Source of the DNA: RFSX01 sp965230215 | GTDB lineage: Bacteria > Bacteroidota > Bacteroidia > Chitinophagales > Saprospiraceae | Assembly (NCBI GenBank): GCA_965230215.1 | Contig: CBDDKN010000001.1 | Coordinates: 1,364,001-1,428,000, forward strand | Length of the DNA: 64,000 nt | Direction of reading: 5' to 3' | In this document: positions 15,766 through 25,970 of the stretch, one piece after another | Layout of the letters: each line of letters opens with the position of its first letter | Numbering within the stretch: position 1 is the stretch's first letter | The notes under the pieces: generated by a model | Databases searched by the model: none | What the model was told of the DNA's origin: nothing | Seen by the model: only the letters and a program-made list of their open reading frames with translations | Translations under genes and position numbers: made by a program

Positions 15766-17178
15766 ATGAGAGCGATTTCATTAACCCATATTGCTTATAC
15801 TTTCATTTTAGCAATCTTCCTCCTCACCCTCCGCTACAGCTTCTTCTGGGATACGGTTCAACTGGCGTCCAAACATGCATCTTACTATTTCAGTAGTGGG
15901 TTCAATAGCTTATTATTACCTGACAATCTCGATAGTGGGCATATACCCGCATTTGGATTGTATCTGGCAGGAGTGTGGCAACTCTTTGGTCGCACATTGC
16001 TGGTCAGTCATCTGGCGATGTTGCCATTTGTTATTGGGATAGTTTGGCAAATTCAGTGTCTGGTAAAATATTACATTGATGATAAGCATACAGGATGGGC
16101 TGCATTGCTCATACTCTTAGACCCTACCCTGCTCGCCCAGATGACCTTGGTATCACCAGATGTCTTTTTGGTGTTCTTCTTTCTTCTGGCATGGAACAGC
16201 ATAATACGTAATAAACGATTAATGCTATCACTGGCCATACTGGGATTATTCCTCATCAGCATGCGTGGCATGATGGTAGCTTTTGTTTTATTGATTGTAG
16301 ATCTGTATTATAACATGCCATTCAAGCAAGACAAAAAAGAGATATTCAACAACTTATTCAAAAGAAGCCTGATATACCTCCCCGCCCTACTCTTGTTCGT
16401 AGCCTACAGCATTTACCATTACAGTACCAAATCCTGGGTCGGATTCCATCCCTCCTCTCCATGGGCCGATTCATTCGAAGCGGTAGGCATAACTGGCATC
16501 ATCAAAAACCTTGGTATTCTCGCGTGGCGTATCGTAGACTTTGGGCGTATAGGATTGTGGCTCATCTTCGGGATTCTATATTTCAAGTACCACAAGCAGA
16601 TATTCAAGGACCAACACACCCGCGATCTGGCTTTTGTCTTCCTATGCTTCCTAACAATCCTGCCCCTCAATATGGTATGGGCAGAAGGCCTAGTCGCCCA
16701 CCGTTACCTGATGCCGATATATCTCTGCTTCGCCATGCTGGTAGCCCGAATTTTGTTCTCACCTTATGTCATCGGCCGACTAAGAAGCACACTTATCATC
16801 CTTTGGATCGCCTTCCTCACCACCGGACACTTATGGATCTATCCACCACAGATATCTCAGGGATGGGATTCTTCTCTCGCCTATCTTCCTTACAACAAGC
16901 TACGCCACCAAGCCATCCAATACCTCGAAGATGAAAACATCAACTTTGATCAGGTATCTTCCTTTTTTCCCAATGCCAACACCCTAGATGATATTGACCT
17001 CAATGGCGATATGCGCAGCTTCACGAAATTCACACAAGGAGCCGAGTATGTGTTGTATTCTAATGTCTATAATATTTCTGATGAGGTTTATGCTTCGCTC
17101 CTAGAAGATTATGATTTGGTGAAGGAGTTTGGGGGATGGAGGGTATATGTGAAGGTTTATAGGATTAAGTCTAAATGA
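15766..17178 (+). CDS. Integral membrane glycosyltransferase, GT39/ArnT-like
   Basis: 470 residues with about ten hydrophobic spans. The first periplasmic loop carries RYSFFWDTVQLASKHA with the aspartate that is catalytic in PMT/ArnT-type enzymes, then DSGHIPAFGLYLAGVW, a typical GT39 second motif. By family it uses a polyprenyl-phosphate sugar to glycosylate lipid or protein on the outer face of the inner membrane. The C-terminal about 90 residues are soluble. A 57-base copy of the first-loop coding sequence lies at 13684, so the gene or a paralogue has been rearranged here. Confidence 0.75.
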   Translation: MRAISLTHIAYTFILAIFLLTLRYSFFWDTVQLASKHASYYFSSGFNSLLLPDNLDSGHIPAFGLYLAGVWQLFGRTLLVSHLAMLPFVIGIVWQIQCLVKYYIDDKHTGWAALLILLDPTLLAQMTLVSPDVFLVFFFLLAWNSIIRNKRLMLSLAILGLFLISMRGMMVAFVLLIVDLYYNMPFKQDKKEIFNNLFKRSLIYLPALLLFVAYSIYHYSTKSWVGFHPSSPWADSFEAVGITGIIKNLGILAWRIVDFGRIGLWLIFGILYFKYHKQIFKDQHTRDLAFVFLCFLTILPLNMVWAEGLVAHRYLMPIYLCFAMLVARILFSPYVIGRLRSTLIILWIAFLTTGHLWIYPPQISQGWDSSLAYLPYNKLRHQAIQYLEDENINFDQVSSFFPNANTLDDIDLNGDMRSFTKFTQGAEYVLYSNVYNISDEVYASLLEDYDLVKEFGGWRVYVKVYRIKSK

Positions 17179-17229
17179 GAATAGTCTGTTTATTATAGGC
17201 GAGAACAAAACTTAATTTCATTATATACT

Positions 17230-17406
17230 ATGATACTTTTGTCATATCCACAAAAGTATCCAAAAAGTCTAGGCTTGCATTCTGCTTCGATCCACTATTA
17301 TCTTGAACCCTCAAATGCTTAAACTCATCCGATGAATCGGATTCAAACACTAAGCATTTTGTCCAGGTTCTACGAATAGTAGATCCTCTCGCAGTATGCT
17401 AGGCCG
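17230..17406 (-). repeat. Intergenic repeat A, copy 1
   Basis: About 177 bases, matched in reverse orientation at 34991-35166. It starts with the hairpin GATACTTTTG (17232-17241) / CAAAAGTATC (17251-17260), contains the palindrome ATCCGATGAATCGGAT, and ends with GCAGTATGCTAGGCC. The stem is conserved in the other copy while the loop differs (TCATATCCA here), which argues for selection on structure. It follows the glycosyltransferase gene. It could be a terminator-like or mobile non-coding element. Confidence 0.75.
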
Positions 17407-17437
17407 GAGGAATTATTTCTACGTTGACTTTCATATT

Positions 17438-17597
17438 GTCCATCGTACCAGTCAGGGGCGATAACATTGCGTAAACGGCTTGGGCTTCTGTAAGAAGTCC
17501 GGAAGTAGCAATGTTTGAGCTGATGGGAACGAAGCCTAGCAAGATGACCTTACGATGGACTAGCGCTTTGCATACTTTGCCGCGATGGGAAAGTATG
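17438..17597 (+). repeat. Intergenic repeat B, copy 1
   Basis: About 160 bases, matched at 33031-33197 with small indels. It begins GTCCATCGT and has the inverse ACGATGGAC at 17552-17560, followed by TAGCGCTTTGC and ACTTTGCCGCGA. Conserved internal blocks are CAGTCAGGGGCGA, CGGCTTGG and GTCCGGAAG. It carries no ORF and looks like a structured element of the MITE or non-coding RNA kind. Confidence 0.75.
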
Positions 17598-17625
17598 GAA
17601 TAATAAGGTTAAGAATAAACTTAAT

Positions 17626-17667
17626 GGTTCTCCGAATAGTAGATCCTTTCGCAGTATGCTAGGCCGG
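17626..17667 (-). repeat. Partial copy of repeat A
   Basis: 42 bases matching the end of repeat A (GAATAGTAGATCCT, then GCAGTATGCTAGGCCGG) with one T/C difference. It lies right after repeat B, so the 17230-17667 interval is A, B, partial A: B may have inserted into or next to an A element and duplicated part of it. Confidence 0.65.
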
Positions 17668-17683
17668 TGAGGGACATCTTTCC

Positions 17684-17758
17684 CACTCTCAATTCTCAAC
17701 TCTCAATTCTCCATTCTCCATTCTCCATTCTCAACTCTCCATTCTCAACTCTCCATTC
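17684..17758 (+). repeat. CTCAATT/CTCCATT-type tandem array
   Basis: Degenerate tandem units of 6-7 bases (CTCAATT, CTCAACT, CTCCATT), all pyrimidine-rich on this strand. The array ends at the stop codon of the giant Rhs-like gene (TGA read from 17759-17757). Similar arrays follow the genes at 37852 and 43009. Confidence 0.8.
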
Positions 17759-20700
17759 ATCGTATTCGTGCTACTGCCTTAATCTTATTCTTCACCTTCC
17801 GCAACTTGGCCTTTAACTTTTCTTTGAACTTTATGTATCTAAGCTTTCTCAAAGAAGACTTCTTTGTAAAATCCAACTTCGTACCGTTAATGAACTCCAA
17901 ATTCTGATTGATCTCATTCAATTCGGCAAATTCAATTCTATACTCCACTGTCTTTTCATCATCAATAGGTTTGAAAGTAATATTGCGACGCGCCTTCTTG
18001 ATGTCCGTATCGTCCAAAGTAAACAATGGCGTTTCATCACGAAATGCATCTTTGAGCTTATCGTAATTCGTATACTTTATCTTACCCATATCCGGTTGTC
18101 CGATATAGCCCTCCGTTACAGGATCTGGCTTCTCACTGTTAAGAATCTCGGTATCAAAATCACCACTCTCCTCATTGTCATGCGCATAATCGTAAAACAT
18201 CAAACCATCGAGTTGCTGCTTGTAAGTGCGCTCACCAAAGTTTTGTTCAACAGCGTCCACGCTTAAGGACAGACTGTGTACCGGATCAAAATATTCGTCA
18301 CCGAAATAGTACAAGCCACTCTCTTCATCATATTCCCTGTAGTTGTAAATATAGCCAGGATCTAATGTCTCATCCATAAACACACGCCACAGCTCACCCG
18401 ATGGTAAGAACTTATAGGCATGGGTGACATCACCGGCATAATTGGAAATCAGTCTGGTATTGCTCTCCAGATCGTAATGATAAAAGCACTGCTGCGACTC
18501 GAAGACAAAGCCATTATCAGAAAAGCCATATCCCGCCCCTACCGTCTCGTTGGTGATGGTACGGTCCTCATAGAATACCGGTGGCCCCGGCGGACCCATT
18601 GTATCTGGCTGAGGTATCAGATTCGGCCATTGTAATGATGGTCTGTCATAGGGTGAACTGTTGGTCGCATCCGGTAGACTCTCCGTATTGATCTCCGGCT
18701 GTACATAATAGCCCAGCAATGTAGGAGGCCCCGGAGGGATTCCCAATGAAGCATAGTACTCCAGCAATGATCTTTCGTATTGTTGTATTCTTGATTTGTA
18801 ATCTATATTACCAGCCGTTATCACATTACCATCGGCTATAAAACTGTTAAAATGTCCTGTACCTTCCTTCGATACGATACGCATGTCTCCCAAGTAGACA
18901 TGCTTTGTGAATACATTGTTGTGAAAACTAAAATAAGGACTCACATACACAGTCACATTATCCTTATGTTCTACAAATCCAGCTGGCGTACCGTTGACGA
19001 AAATTCCTTGTGATGATCCGTGACTTTTAAGAGCACGCTCACCAAATGCATCATATGTATAGCGGCTGATATAGCCATCTTCTGAATTGGCAATCAGGCG
19101 GTTTTCTTCATCATACAGATTCTGAGAAAAGTTAAACACGCTATCACTGTTGATCAACAATATATTGCCATTGCGATCATAGCTTACCTGCTGCTCTCCC
19201 AACACTGATGGGCGGTAAGGATTAAATGCATCCCCATACTGATAGTCTGTTACTCTGGACATCTGCTCATCTGTGATGCTGTCACGCATCAATTGCTGAG
19301 ACTTGAATGTGATCAGATTCAAGTCATTATGCTCAAAATCCATCTCCAATGACTCTGAATTCTCCCCCGTTGATAATTCCCCCGATGCATTATTCATCCT
19401 GTACAAGGCATCATATTGCATATCTTCATTTGAGCTGTACTGCAATTCATTAAGTTGCATGGACATAACAGTATTCAATACATTATCCATCAGGTCATAG
19501 CTGTAGTCCTCATCAAACAACACACCTCCGGACTCTCGGGTCTTCCGTTCAAACAAACGTCCCTTCTCATCTTCATAATAAAAATCATCAATGGTACCAT
19601 TGGCATATTCAATCCTGTTGATGATATCGAATTTGTCAAATGCAATCTCAGTCACATAATCATAATCATGACCAGCCTTATGTCCTTTGATACTGGATAG
19701 CTTACCTGCTTCGTCATATAGGTAATCCAACTTTTCACCATCTGGATAAATCATGCTCAGTAAGCGACCCCAACTGTCATAACTGTATTCACTAACAAAA
19801 GTGGAGATATCGGTTCTGTTGATCATCACAGTACGTATCTCCTTGGTGGGATGACCATTCACATCAAAGAAATATTCACGACCTCCCGTGGCATCTTCAA
19901 TAAGCCATACCCTTCCCCGTCGATTGAAGGTATCCTGTGGTGTGCCGTAATGAATCTGTACCTTATTCTGAAAGTATTTAGGATAGTCAATCTGAACCAG
20001 GCGTTCTTTGTCATAACTGTACCTGATCGATCCGTCAGTAGATATCACATCGCGAATCGTTGCCGTAATGCGATCAGTCAGGTTACCGGCCTTATCATAT
20101 CTCAATTCTGTTAGGCCTGTCCCCGGATAATCGACAGAAATACGACGTCCTAGTTTGTCATAAGTATAATGCGTCATATTCCCCTGACTGTCTTCAATGC
20201 TCAGAAGGTCTGATACCACATCATAGCTTAGGTATCGCACCACATCGGCTCCTCCATTATAGAACAGCTCAGTTACCAGATTACCACGCAGATCAAAATA
20301 TTCCTCTGAAACATTTCCTAAAGCATCAGTCTTTTGGCTAAGCATCAATTTCTGCCCCTTTCCATTATTGCTGATATGATAACTGTATTCATGAATACCA
20401 CCATCTCGCTCAATGATCAACTTGGGTCTGTCCAATACATCATAAGTAATATATAAGGGATCCACAGAATCAGAATCCGGTTGATATACACCCTCAAGAT
20501 TATTGGCTATGAATACAGGGTGATAGAATTCTGTTTGCCGTCCCAGCTCGTCATAGCTGTTCGTCCCGGATACAATATAACCCGTGCTGAACGAACCACT
20601 TGGAGCAGGCACCACCCTTCCTTGCGTGTGTGTCTGTATATCGCGACCCAGCCCATCACTGAAACTGTACACTTTGATCACACCATCGTTTACCACATCA

Positions 20701-23700
20701 TAATGTTCAGCTAGCGATGAGGGGACCAATGGATTAAGATCATAAGAATACCGCACACTGAATTCCCGGCCAGCTTCAATCTCATAAGGATAGCGTATGA
20801 ACTCTGGTCTGCCATGTACATCATGACCATACTGTGTAACATTGTCATTGATGTCGGTGGATTCCAAAAGATTGCCAAACAAATAATCATATTGGAAAGT
20901 CTTTTTATACCCGTAACCATCCAGCTCTTCAACGACATAATACGCCAGCTCTTCATCATAGCTGTATTCTGTACTGAGTCTCTCACCAGCATGGTTTTCC
21001 GGATTCAAAACCATCAATTGATTGCCGTATTGATCATAGCTGTAATCCATCTCAGCATATTCACCATCTCCTATCAATCGCGACAAGCGCAGTACATTGG
21101 CCAAGGAATCATATTCGTAAATCGTTTCCCGATACACCTCACCTCCTCTTGATATGCTTGACTCAGAAACAAAAGATTTGAGATAGCGCTCCTCATCATC
21201 ATAATAGTCAAAGCTCTCTATGAAGTTATCTTCAGGTGCATGTGGATATATATTGCTTTGTTCCAACACATTCCCATACAGATCATAGCTATAATCCCTC
21301 CTTGTACTCAGGCTATCACCACTAAGTTCAGCATACATAATCGTCTCGGAAACCAAGGCCGGAAATACCATAAGATCATCACGCCTCTTCGCTGAGCCAG
21401 TGATTTGTGAACCAGTATTCAGATCGATAAGTGTGTATTTATTTTCCGTCTTTTTGTACACATGTCCCTGGCCATCCTGAATCTCAGAAGACATGGCCAA
21501 ACCCTGTTCATAGACATTATCCACAGCATAAGTATTGACAACACTTCGTACGATCTCATCATCCATCCAGTGATGTTCAGTCGTAGTGCCGAAACCAAGA
21601 AACTGACGTTCGTGACGGTCATATCTTCCATCAGTATAATCAAATGTCTTCTCAACTATATCAGCACCATCCCCAGATACACCATCATCGACGATGGTTT
21701 TTGAAAGCACCCATTTGCTGAATGGTATGGCATAACTGTTCCCTTCATATTTGTATTGCATTTCTATAGTACCTCCCAATGGATTGGTAATGCTTTTCAA
21801 CATATTGGTGCTGCCAATTTTGGAGGACCACACTTTCAGGTTGTCGTCATCAACCTCTGCTTCGAGGTAGTCTGGATAGCCATCACCATTGATGTCAACA
21901 AAACTTTCAGTAATGGCACTGTTAGAGTTGCCAGAGTTGGTCGATGGGTTAAAACAAATGCGGAAGAAAAACAACTCTACACATGCCGTTCCAGCAAAGT
22001 TTAATGATTCCCCTATTGATACACCCTGATCAAAAGTTGATTTGTCAAACCATAATTGAGGATCTGTAAATCCATTGCCAGTATTCCATCTGACGCGAAT
22101 TGGATCAATAGATACGATGATATCCACCAGCGCATCATCATTGAGATCCATAAAGGCCAATTCAGAATAATTGGTAGAATAGGAATAACTCTTACCACCA
22201 ACAATACTGCCGTTGAAAAGGCTTATACCCAATCCAAAAGTACCTTCGAAACTCCTTCCGTGTCTTATTTGTTTGAAATCCCAGTTTTCTCTTGACTCAA
22301 AACTATAACCGCGATTCAAGGCCACATCTCCGTTCAACCAAACCTTGTCTTCAAGGCCGTCACCGTTGACATCCATCCAGCTGTGTTGCAAGCTGTCTCT
22401 ATCGGTATTCACGCTTCCTGAAAAGCCTACACCTGCTTTGGCTGCATTAAAGGCTCCCTTCGCTTTCGTGACCGCTTTGGATATTTTGGCTTTAAGCCGG
22501 CCACTGCGTTTGTTACCACCACCACCGGATTGTGCACCAGCATTCTGTGCAAAACTTGCAGCACCAGATCCACCCAGGCCACCGCCAAATGCAAAACTGG
22601 TAGCTGTGTGTGCACCCAATCCATGTCTCACAGGGTTGCTTTCCAGTCCACCTCGAATATTGGTATACTGAATATTGCTGGCACTGACCACATCAGGATA
22701 TCTGTCACCATTCATATCCGTAATATCCAAGATAGATGTGGTGGTATTCCATGATGTTGCACCACCACCAACTTGATATCCTCCATTGATATTATCAGAG
22801 GCGGATTTTGACATAAGGCTCACCGCAGGAATGCTGTTTTCACCAGCAGCTGGAATTGACAACTGTGTGATGTTCTTCCTGCCAAAGCGCGTAGATGACA
22901 TGCGCGTTGCTGTCAAAAAAGTGAGAGCATCCGACCCCTGCCATGCCAAGCGTTTGGGGTCAGATGTCATCACAATAAATTTTTCAGATCCAGCATCTGA
23001 ATCACCCATGGTATCATCAGTGATTACCGTATCACTTTCCATGACATCTATTTCAAGATCCGATTCATCAAGAATATCTGGTGCTGGTGTGCTGTTGCCA
23101 TTGTAAACAAATTGCCCCCAATGACGGTACATCGTTCCGTATTGTTTTTCTTCATCGGATAAGCCGGTGTAAAAAGCAGCTTGCAATGAAGCGTCGTCAC
23201 TATCACTGCTTAAGCGTACATTCTCATTGAGAAAAGAATTGGGAAGATCATTGTAGTCCTTGCAATACACCTCAAAGATCAGCTCTTCACCACTAATCAT
23301 ATCGCCACTAAGACTGATGGTTTCACCGGCATTGGCATTGGTAAATCTCCTTTTGGCTATCAACTTGTTCTTAGACTTGGCTACCAGGTATCCCTCTCCT
23401 TCTATTTCATTAAAATCCAAATCCAATTCGGCATCGAATCTTTGTGATGCTTCTGGCTCATAAATCTCAGCCAACTCGTCACGGCTTCTGTATAGATTAT
23501 ATCTGATGGCAGGACACAAGGGTACGATCTGTTCGCCGTCCTGATCCAGAATATCAGACCCATCATCAAAACTGATAAAGGCCATATCGATATCCCAATC
23601 CACAGCATTGTAATCTATTTCAGAATCAGTGCGCATATCAAATCGCAGTTTTTGCTCAGATGCCACAATCAAGCTGTCCAACAAGATCGTCGTATCGATG

Positions 23701-25970
23701 ACCTCTTGATCATCCATCCTAAGGTCAAGATATCCAGGAATGGAAATGCGGACATCATCAGATGTAATTCCTTTCTGAATGCGCGATCTTATATAGACCA
23801 TGCCATCCTTGGGTATTGAGAGTTCCTCTCCACTGCTGATAAGAAAATCATCACTGCTCTTGTATCTATAGATCGACTTGCCATTATAATCTTCTAATGA
23901 AAGATCTTCGTTTTCATATTGAATAATAGGATCCCAGGATACCTCATCGTAAAGACCGTCATCAACTGAAACAAGCCTGAAGTAAATATGGTCGCCCTTG
24001 TCCACACGAATGGACTCGACATTGGTAGGGTTTTTTGTACCGTAATCATCAGCCTCTATGCGCTCTTCCCAGAGTTCATCATTATCATGCTGTATGCTGA
24101 CTATAACACCATCTGCAAACTGATAATTCTGGGCCTCTGTACTATTGTCCTCTATTAATCTTACACCACCGCTGATAGTGATGCGACCATCATAAGGCAC
24201 TTCCCATCTGCGCACCACATCATGCAAGGGATATTGCGATTGTAAGGCCTGGATTTCTTCAGGTGTCAAACTGATTAAGTTGGGATCAAGATCTGATCCC
24301 TTTACAATAGGACTCTCCGTCAATTCACTGTCCTGCGTAAATACAATCTGTCCCTGATCATCAACAGTATTAAAATATACTGTTCCGTCATGTGCGATAT
24401 CTACAAGTTCATCTCCATTAAAATCGGAAAGGTAGGTACTGATCGTCGTATTGGTTTCATCATAGGTGTAACCACCATAGAAGCCAACCAAATTTACTTC
24501 AAAACCAATACTGAAGGTGTTCGATTCTGATTTGGAAAAATCACGCATGTTCAGAATACTTCTCTTCTCCCCAAAGCCTCCACCAACTTGGTTATTCTGC
24601 GCCAAATTAGGTCTGTAATATAGGCTGTTGCCTTCCTTAAATAATTTGTCAGGCAGACCATCGCTGTTGATGTCAACAAGAGAAGTCGCCCCATTACCAG
24701 TAGACTCAGTAGAATATACAGTAGGACCAAAGGAGTTGATCTTACTGGCCGGGTTGAAAGGTGGACCTACCGTTATGGTAATACCCTTGCCTGAATTATC
24801 TGCAACGGAACCACCCAAGATGGTGGGCTTGGCTTTAATTTCGTCAATATCAATAGGAACAATACCATTGACAATATTGTCATTGGGCACATCCCAATCA
24901 ATCGGACTGGCATATGGGAAGGCCTGCCCTGAAGAGCTTATGGTATTGTAATAATCGAAATCATAACTATAGAATAGGCTTCCATCGCCTGCATATTCAG
25001 AAACGGAAGATAGTAGCGTCTTGCTGAATACACCTTCTATATAATCCATTTCATAATAGCGAATAAGACTGTCCTTGAAATAGACATTACAACGCTTGAG
25101 AAGGTCACTCATGACGATGCGTGCTCCTGTACGGTAACTTATATCTACATCTGGACGCATACTTTCGCCCAATTCCGAAGCCCTGTCAAAACTAATTTTA
25201 TACTTTCCCCTTTCGGATTCAAAGCCAGTATAATATATTTCATCCGGGTAAATAAATTGCCCTTTTAAGCTTGCATGATTCCTATAGTTGTATTCAATGG
25301 TATTTCCATAACGGTCTTTCTCGAGAACAAGGTTCCATTCTACTATATTACCAGTACCGTCTTTAATTACTGCAGACGGCACCAAGCCAGTGTCTGGATG
25401 ATAGCCATAATACATGGTCTTACCTTCCTTATCTGTAACCATCCACCAATAACTGCGTGTGGAATTACCCATGCGTTGTATCTTTAAAAAATCCTTGGTC
25501 TGTCGTTTTCTGAATGTACGATCAGCCTCTCTTGGATAAACTGTCGCTCTATGGAAGACAGGACCTAATTGAGACCCATCAAAAAGATACAATTCTGATT
25601 CTGTATCCTCATCGAATCTAGGTACACCCCATCGGGTATCAACCGTGATAGATGAGAAGCTGATATCCCAGCCTGTACCAAGCCAGGTCTCTCCTTGCTC
25701 GCTGTTATAACTCATAGTAACCTGAGGCATCATATTCTGTCTGCCTTCCGGCAGCGTAAATGGAAAGCTGACCGAAGCCGCTCCACTTGTTCCGGCAACA
25801 GGTGGTTGAATTAATGGGACACCCACTGCAGGGTCACTTGGTATCCATGCTTCGATTTCGTTAGAATGCAAACCGATACTTTGTGTTTGGGGTACCGTAT
25901 CCAAACTAGCTTTCAATTGACCAGCCACAAAAATCAAAGCAGGCCAAAGTATATATTTTAATTGCTTCAT
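17757..25970 (-). CDS. Giant SpvB / FG-GAP / YD-repeat (Rhs, Tc-toxin-like) protein
   Basis: 2737 residues with signal peptide MKQLKYILWPALIFVAGQLK. Domains in order: SpvB-type N-terminus about 30-350 (GAASVSFPFTLPEGRQNMMP, then WLGTGWDISF); FG-GAP/VCBS-like repeats with DxNxDGxxD at about 430 and 510 and again at 1085, 1200, 1280 and 1360 (TcdB-middle-like region); YD repeats from about 1475 to 2300 (YSYDLYGNVLEQSN and many more); and a closing Rhs-core-like YREYDEESGLYYFGDEYFDP at about 2540. By family such repeats wrap into a shell around a C-terminal part. The last about 150 residues are basic and helical and match no toxin I know; no immunity-like ORF follows. It overlaps the upstream T9SS gene by four bases, so both belong to one operon with an outer-membrane barrel. 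Confidence 0.85.
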   Translation of the reverse strand: MKQLKYILWPALIFVAGQLKASLDTVPQTQSIGLHSNEIEAWIPSDPAVGVPLIQPPVAGTSGAASVSFPFTLPEGRQNMMPQVTMSYNSEQGETWLGTGWDISFSSITVDTRWGVPRFDEDTESELYLFDGSQLGPVFHRATVYPREADRTFRKRQTKDFLKIQRMGNSTRSYWWMVTDKEGKTMYYGYHPDTGLVPSAVIKDGTGNIVEWNLVLEKDRYGNTIEYNYRNHASLKGQFIYPDEIYYTGFESERGKYKISFDRASELGESMRPDVDISYRTGARIVMSDLLKRCNVYFKDSLIRYYEMDYIEGVFSKTLLSSVSEYAGDGSLFYSYDFDYYNTISSSGQAFPYASPIDWDVPNDNIVNGIVPIDIDEIKAKPTILGGSVADNSGKGITITVGPPFNPASKINSFGPTVYSTESTGNGATSLVDINSDGLPDKLFKEGNSLYYRPNLAQNNQVGGGFGEKRSILNMRDFSKSESNTFSIGFEVNLVGFYGGYTYDETNTTISTYLSDFNGDELVDIAHDGTVYFNTVDDQGQIVFTQDSELTESPIVKGSDLDPNLISLTPEEIQALQSQYPLHDVVRRWEVPYDGRITISGGVRLIEDNSTEAQNYQFADGVIVSIQHDNDELWEERIEADDYGTKNPTNVESIRVDKGDHIYFRLVSVDDGLYDEVSWDPIIQYENEDLSLEDYNGKSIYRYKSSDDFLISSGEELSIPKDGMVYIRSRIQKGITSDDVRISIPGYLDLRMDDQEVIDTTILLDSLIVASEQKLRFDMRTDSEIDYNAVDWDIDMAFISFDDGSDILDQDGEQIVPLCPAIRYNLYRSRDELAEIYEPEASQRFDAELDLDFNEIEGEGYLVAKSKNKLIAKRRFTNANAGETISLSGDMISGEELIFEVYCKDYNDLPNSFLNENVRLSSDSDDASLQAAFYTGLSDEEKQYGTMYRHWGQFVYNGNSTPAPDILDESDLEIDVMESDTVITDDTMGDSDAGSEKFIVMTSDPKRLAWQGSDALTFLTATRMSSTRFGRKNITQLSIPAAGENSIPAVSLMSKSASDNINGGYQVGGGATSWNTTTSILDITDMNGDRYPDVVSASNIQYTNIRGGLESNPVRHGLGAHTATSFAFGGGLGGSGAASFAQNAGAQSGGGGNKRSGRLKAKISKAVTKAKGAFNAAKAGVGFSGSVNTDRDSLQHSWMDVNGDGLEDKVWLNGDVALNRGYSFESRENWDFKQIRHGRSFEGTFGLGISLFNGSIVGGKSYSYSTNYSELAFMDLNDDALVDIIVSIDPIRVRWNTGNGFTDPQLWFDKSTFDQGVSIGESLNFAGTACVELFFFRICFNPSTNSGNSNSAITESFVDINGDGYPDYLEAEVDDDNLKVWSSKIGSTNMLKSITNPLGGTIEMQYKYEGNSYAIPFSKWVLSKTIVDDGVSGDGADIVEKTFDYTDGRYDRHERQFLGFGTTTEHHWMDDEIVRSVVNTYAVDNVYEQGLAMSSEIQDGQGHVYKKTENKYTLIDLNTGSQITGSAKRRDDLMVFPALVSETIMYAELSGDSLSTRRDYSYDLYGNVLEQSNIYPHAPEDNFIESFDYYDDEERYLKSFVSESSISRGGEVYRETIYEYDSLANVLRLSRLIGDGEYAEMDYSYDQYGNQLMVLNPENHAGERLSTEYSYDEELAYYVVEELDGYGYKKTFQYDYLFGNLLESTDINDNVTQYGHDVHGRPEFIRYPYEIEAGREFSVRYSYDLNPLVPSSLAEHYDVVNDGVIKVYSFSDGLGRDIQTHTQGRVVPAPSGSFSTGYIVSGTNSYDELGRQTEFYHPVFIANNLEGVYQPDSDSVDPLYITYDVLDRPKLIIERDGGIHEYSYHISNNGKGQKLMLSQKTDALGNVSEEYFDLRGNLVTELFYNGGADVVRYLSYDVVSDLLSIEDSQGNMTHYTYDKLGRRISVDYPGTGLTELRYDKAGNLTDRITATIRDVISTDGSIRYSYDKERLVQIDYPKYFQNKVQIHYGTPQDTFNRRGRVWLIEDATGGREYFFDVNGHPTKEIRTVMINRTDISTFVSEYSYDSWGRLLSMIYPDGEKLDYLYDEAGKLSSIKGHKAGHDYDYVTEIAFDKFDIINRIEYANGTIDDFYYEDEKGRLFERKTRESGGVLFDEDYSYDLMDNVLNTVMSMQLNELQYSSNEDMQYDALYRMNNASGELSTGENSESLEMDFEHNDLNLITFKSQQLMRDSITDEQMSRVTDYQYGDAFNPYRPSVLGEQQVSYDRNGNILLINSDSVFNFSQNLYDEENRLIANSEDGYISRYTYDAFGERALKSHGSSQGIFVNGTPAGFVEHKDNVTVYVSPYFSFHNNVFTKHVYLGDMRIVSKEGTGHFNSFIADGNVITAGNIDYKSRIQQYERSLLEYYASLGIPPGPPTLLGYYVQPEINTESLPDATNSSPYDRPSLQWPNLIPQPDTMGPPGPPVFYEDRTITNETVGAGYGFSDNGFVFESQQCFYHYDLESNTRLISNYAGDVTHAYKFLPSGELWRVFMDETLDPGYIYNYREYDEESGLYYFGDEYFDPVHSLSLSVDAVEQNFGERTYKQQLDGLMFYDYAHDNEESGDFDTEILNSEKPDPVTEGYIGQPDMGKIKYTNYDKLKDAFRDETPLFTLDDTDIKKARRNITFKPIDDEKTVEYRIEFAELNEINQNLEFINGTKLDFTKKSSLRKLRYIKFKEKLKAKLRKVKNKIKAVARIR

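Noticed and set aside
16461..16934. 157-codon plus-strand ORF in another frame of the glycosyltransferase
   Set aside because: Its sequence is rich in Arg/Pro/His without domain pattern, while the membrane spans belong to the gene frame.
17757..18300. Toxin domain at the end of the giant YD protein
   Set aside because: The last about 150 residues show no known nuclease, deaminase or ADP-ribosyltransferase motif and no immunity ORF follows, so a toxin call is not supported.
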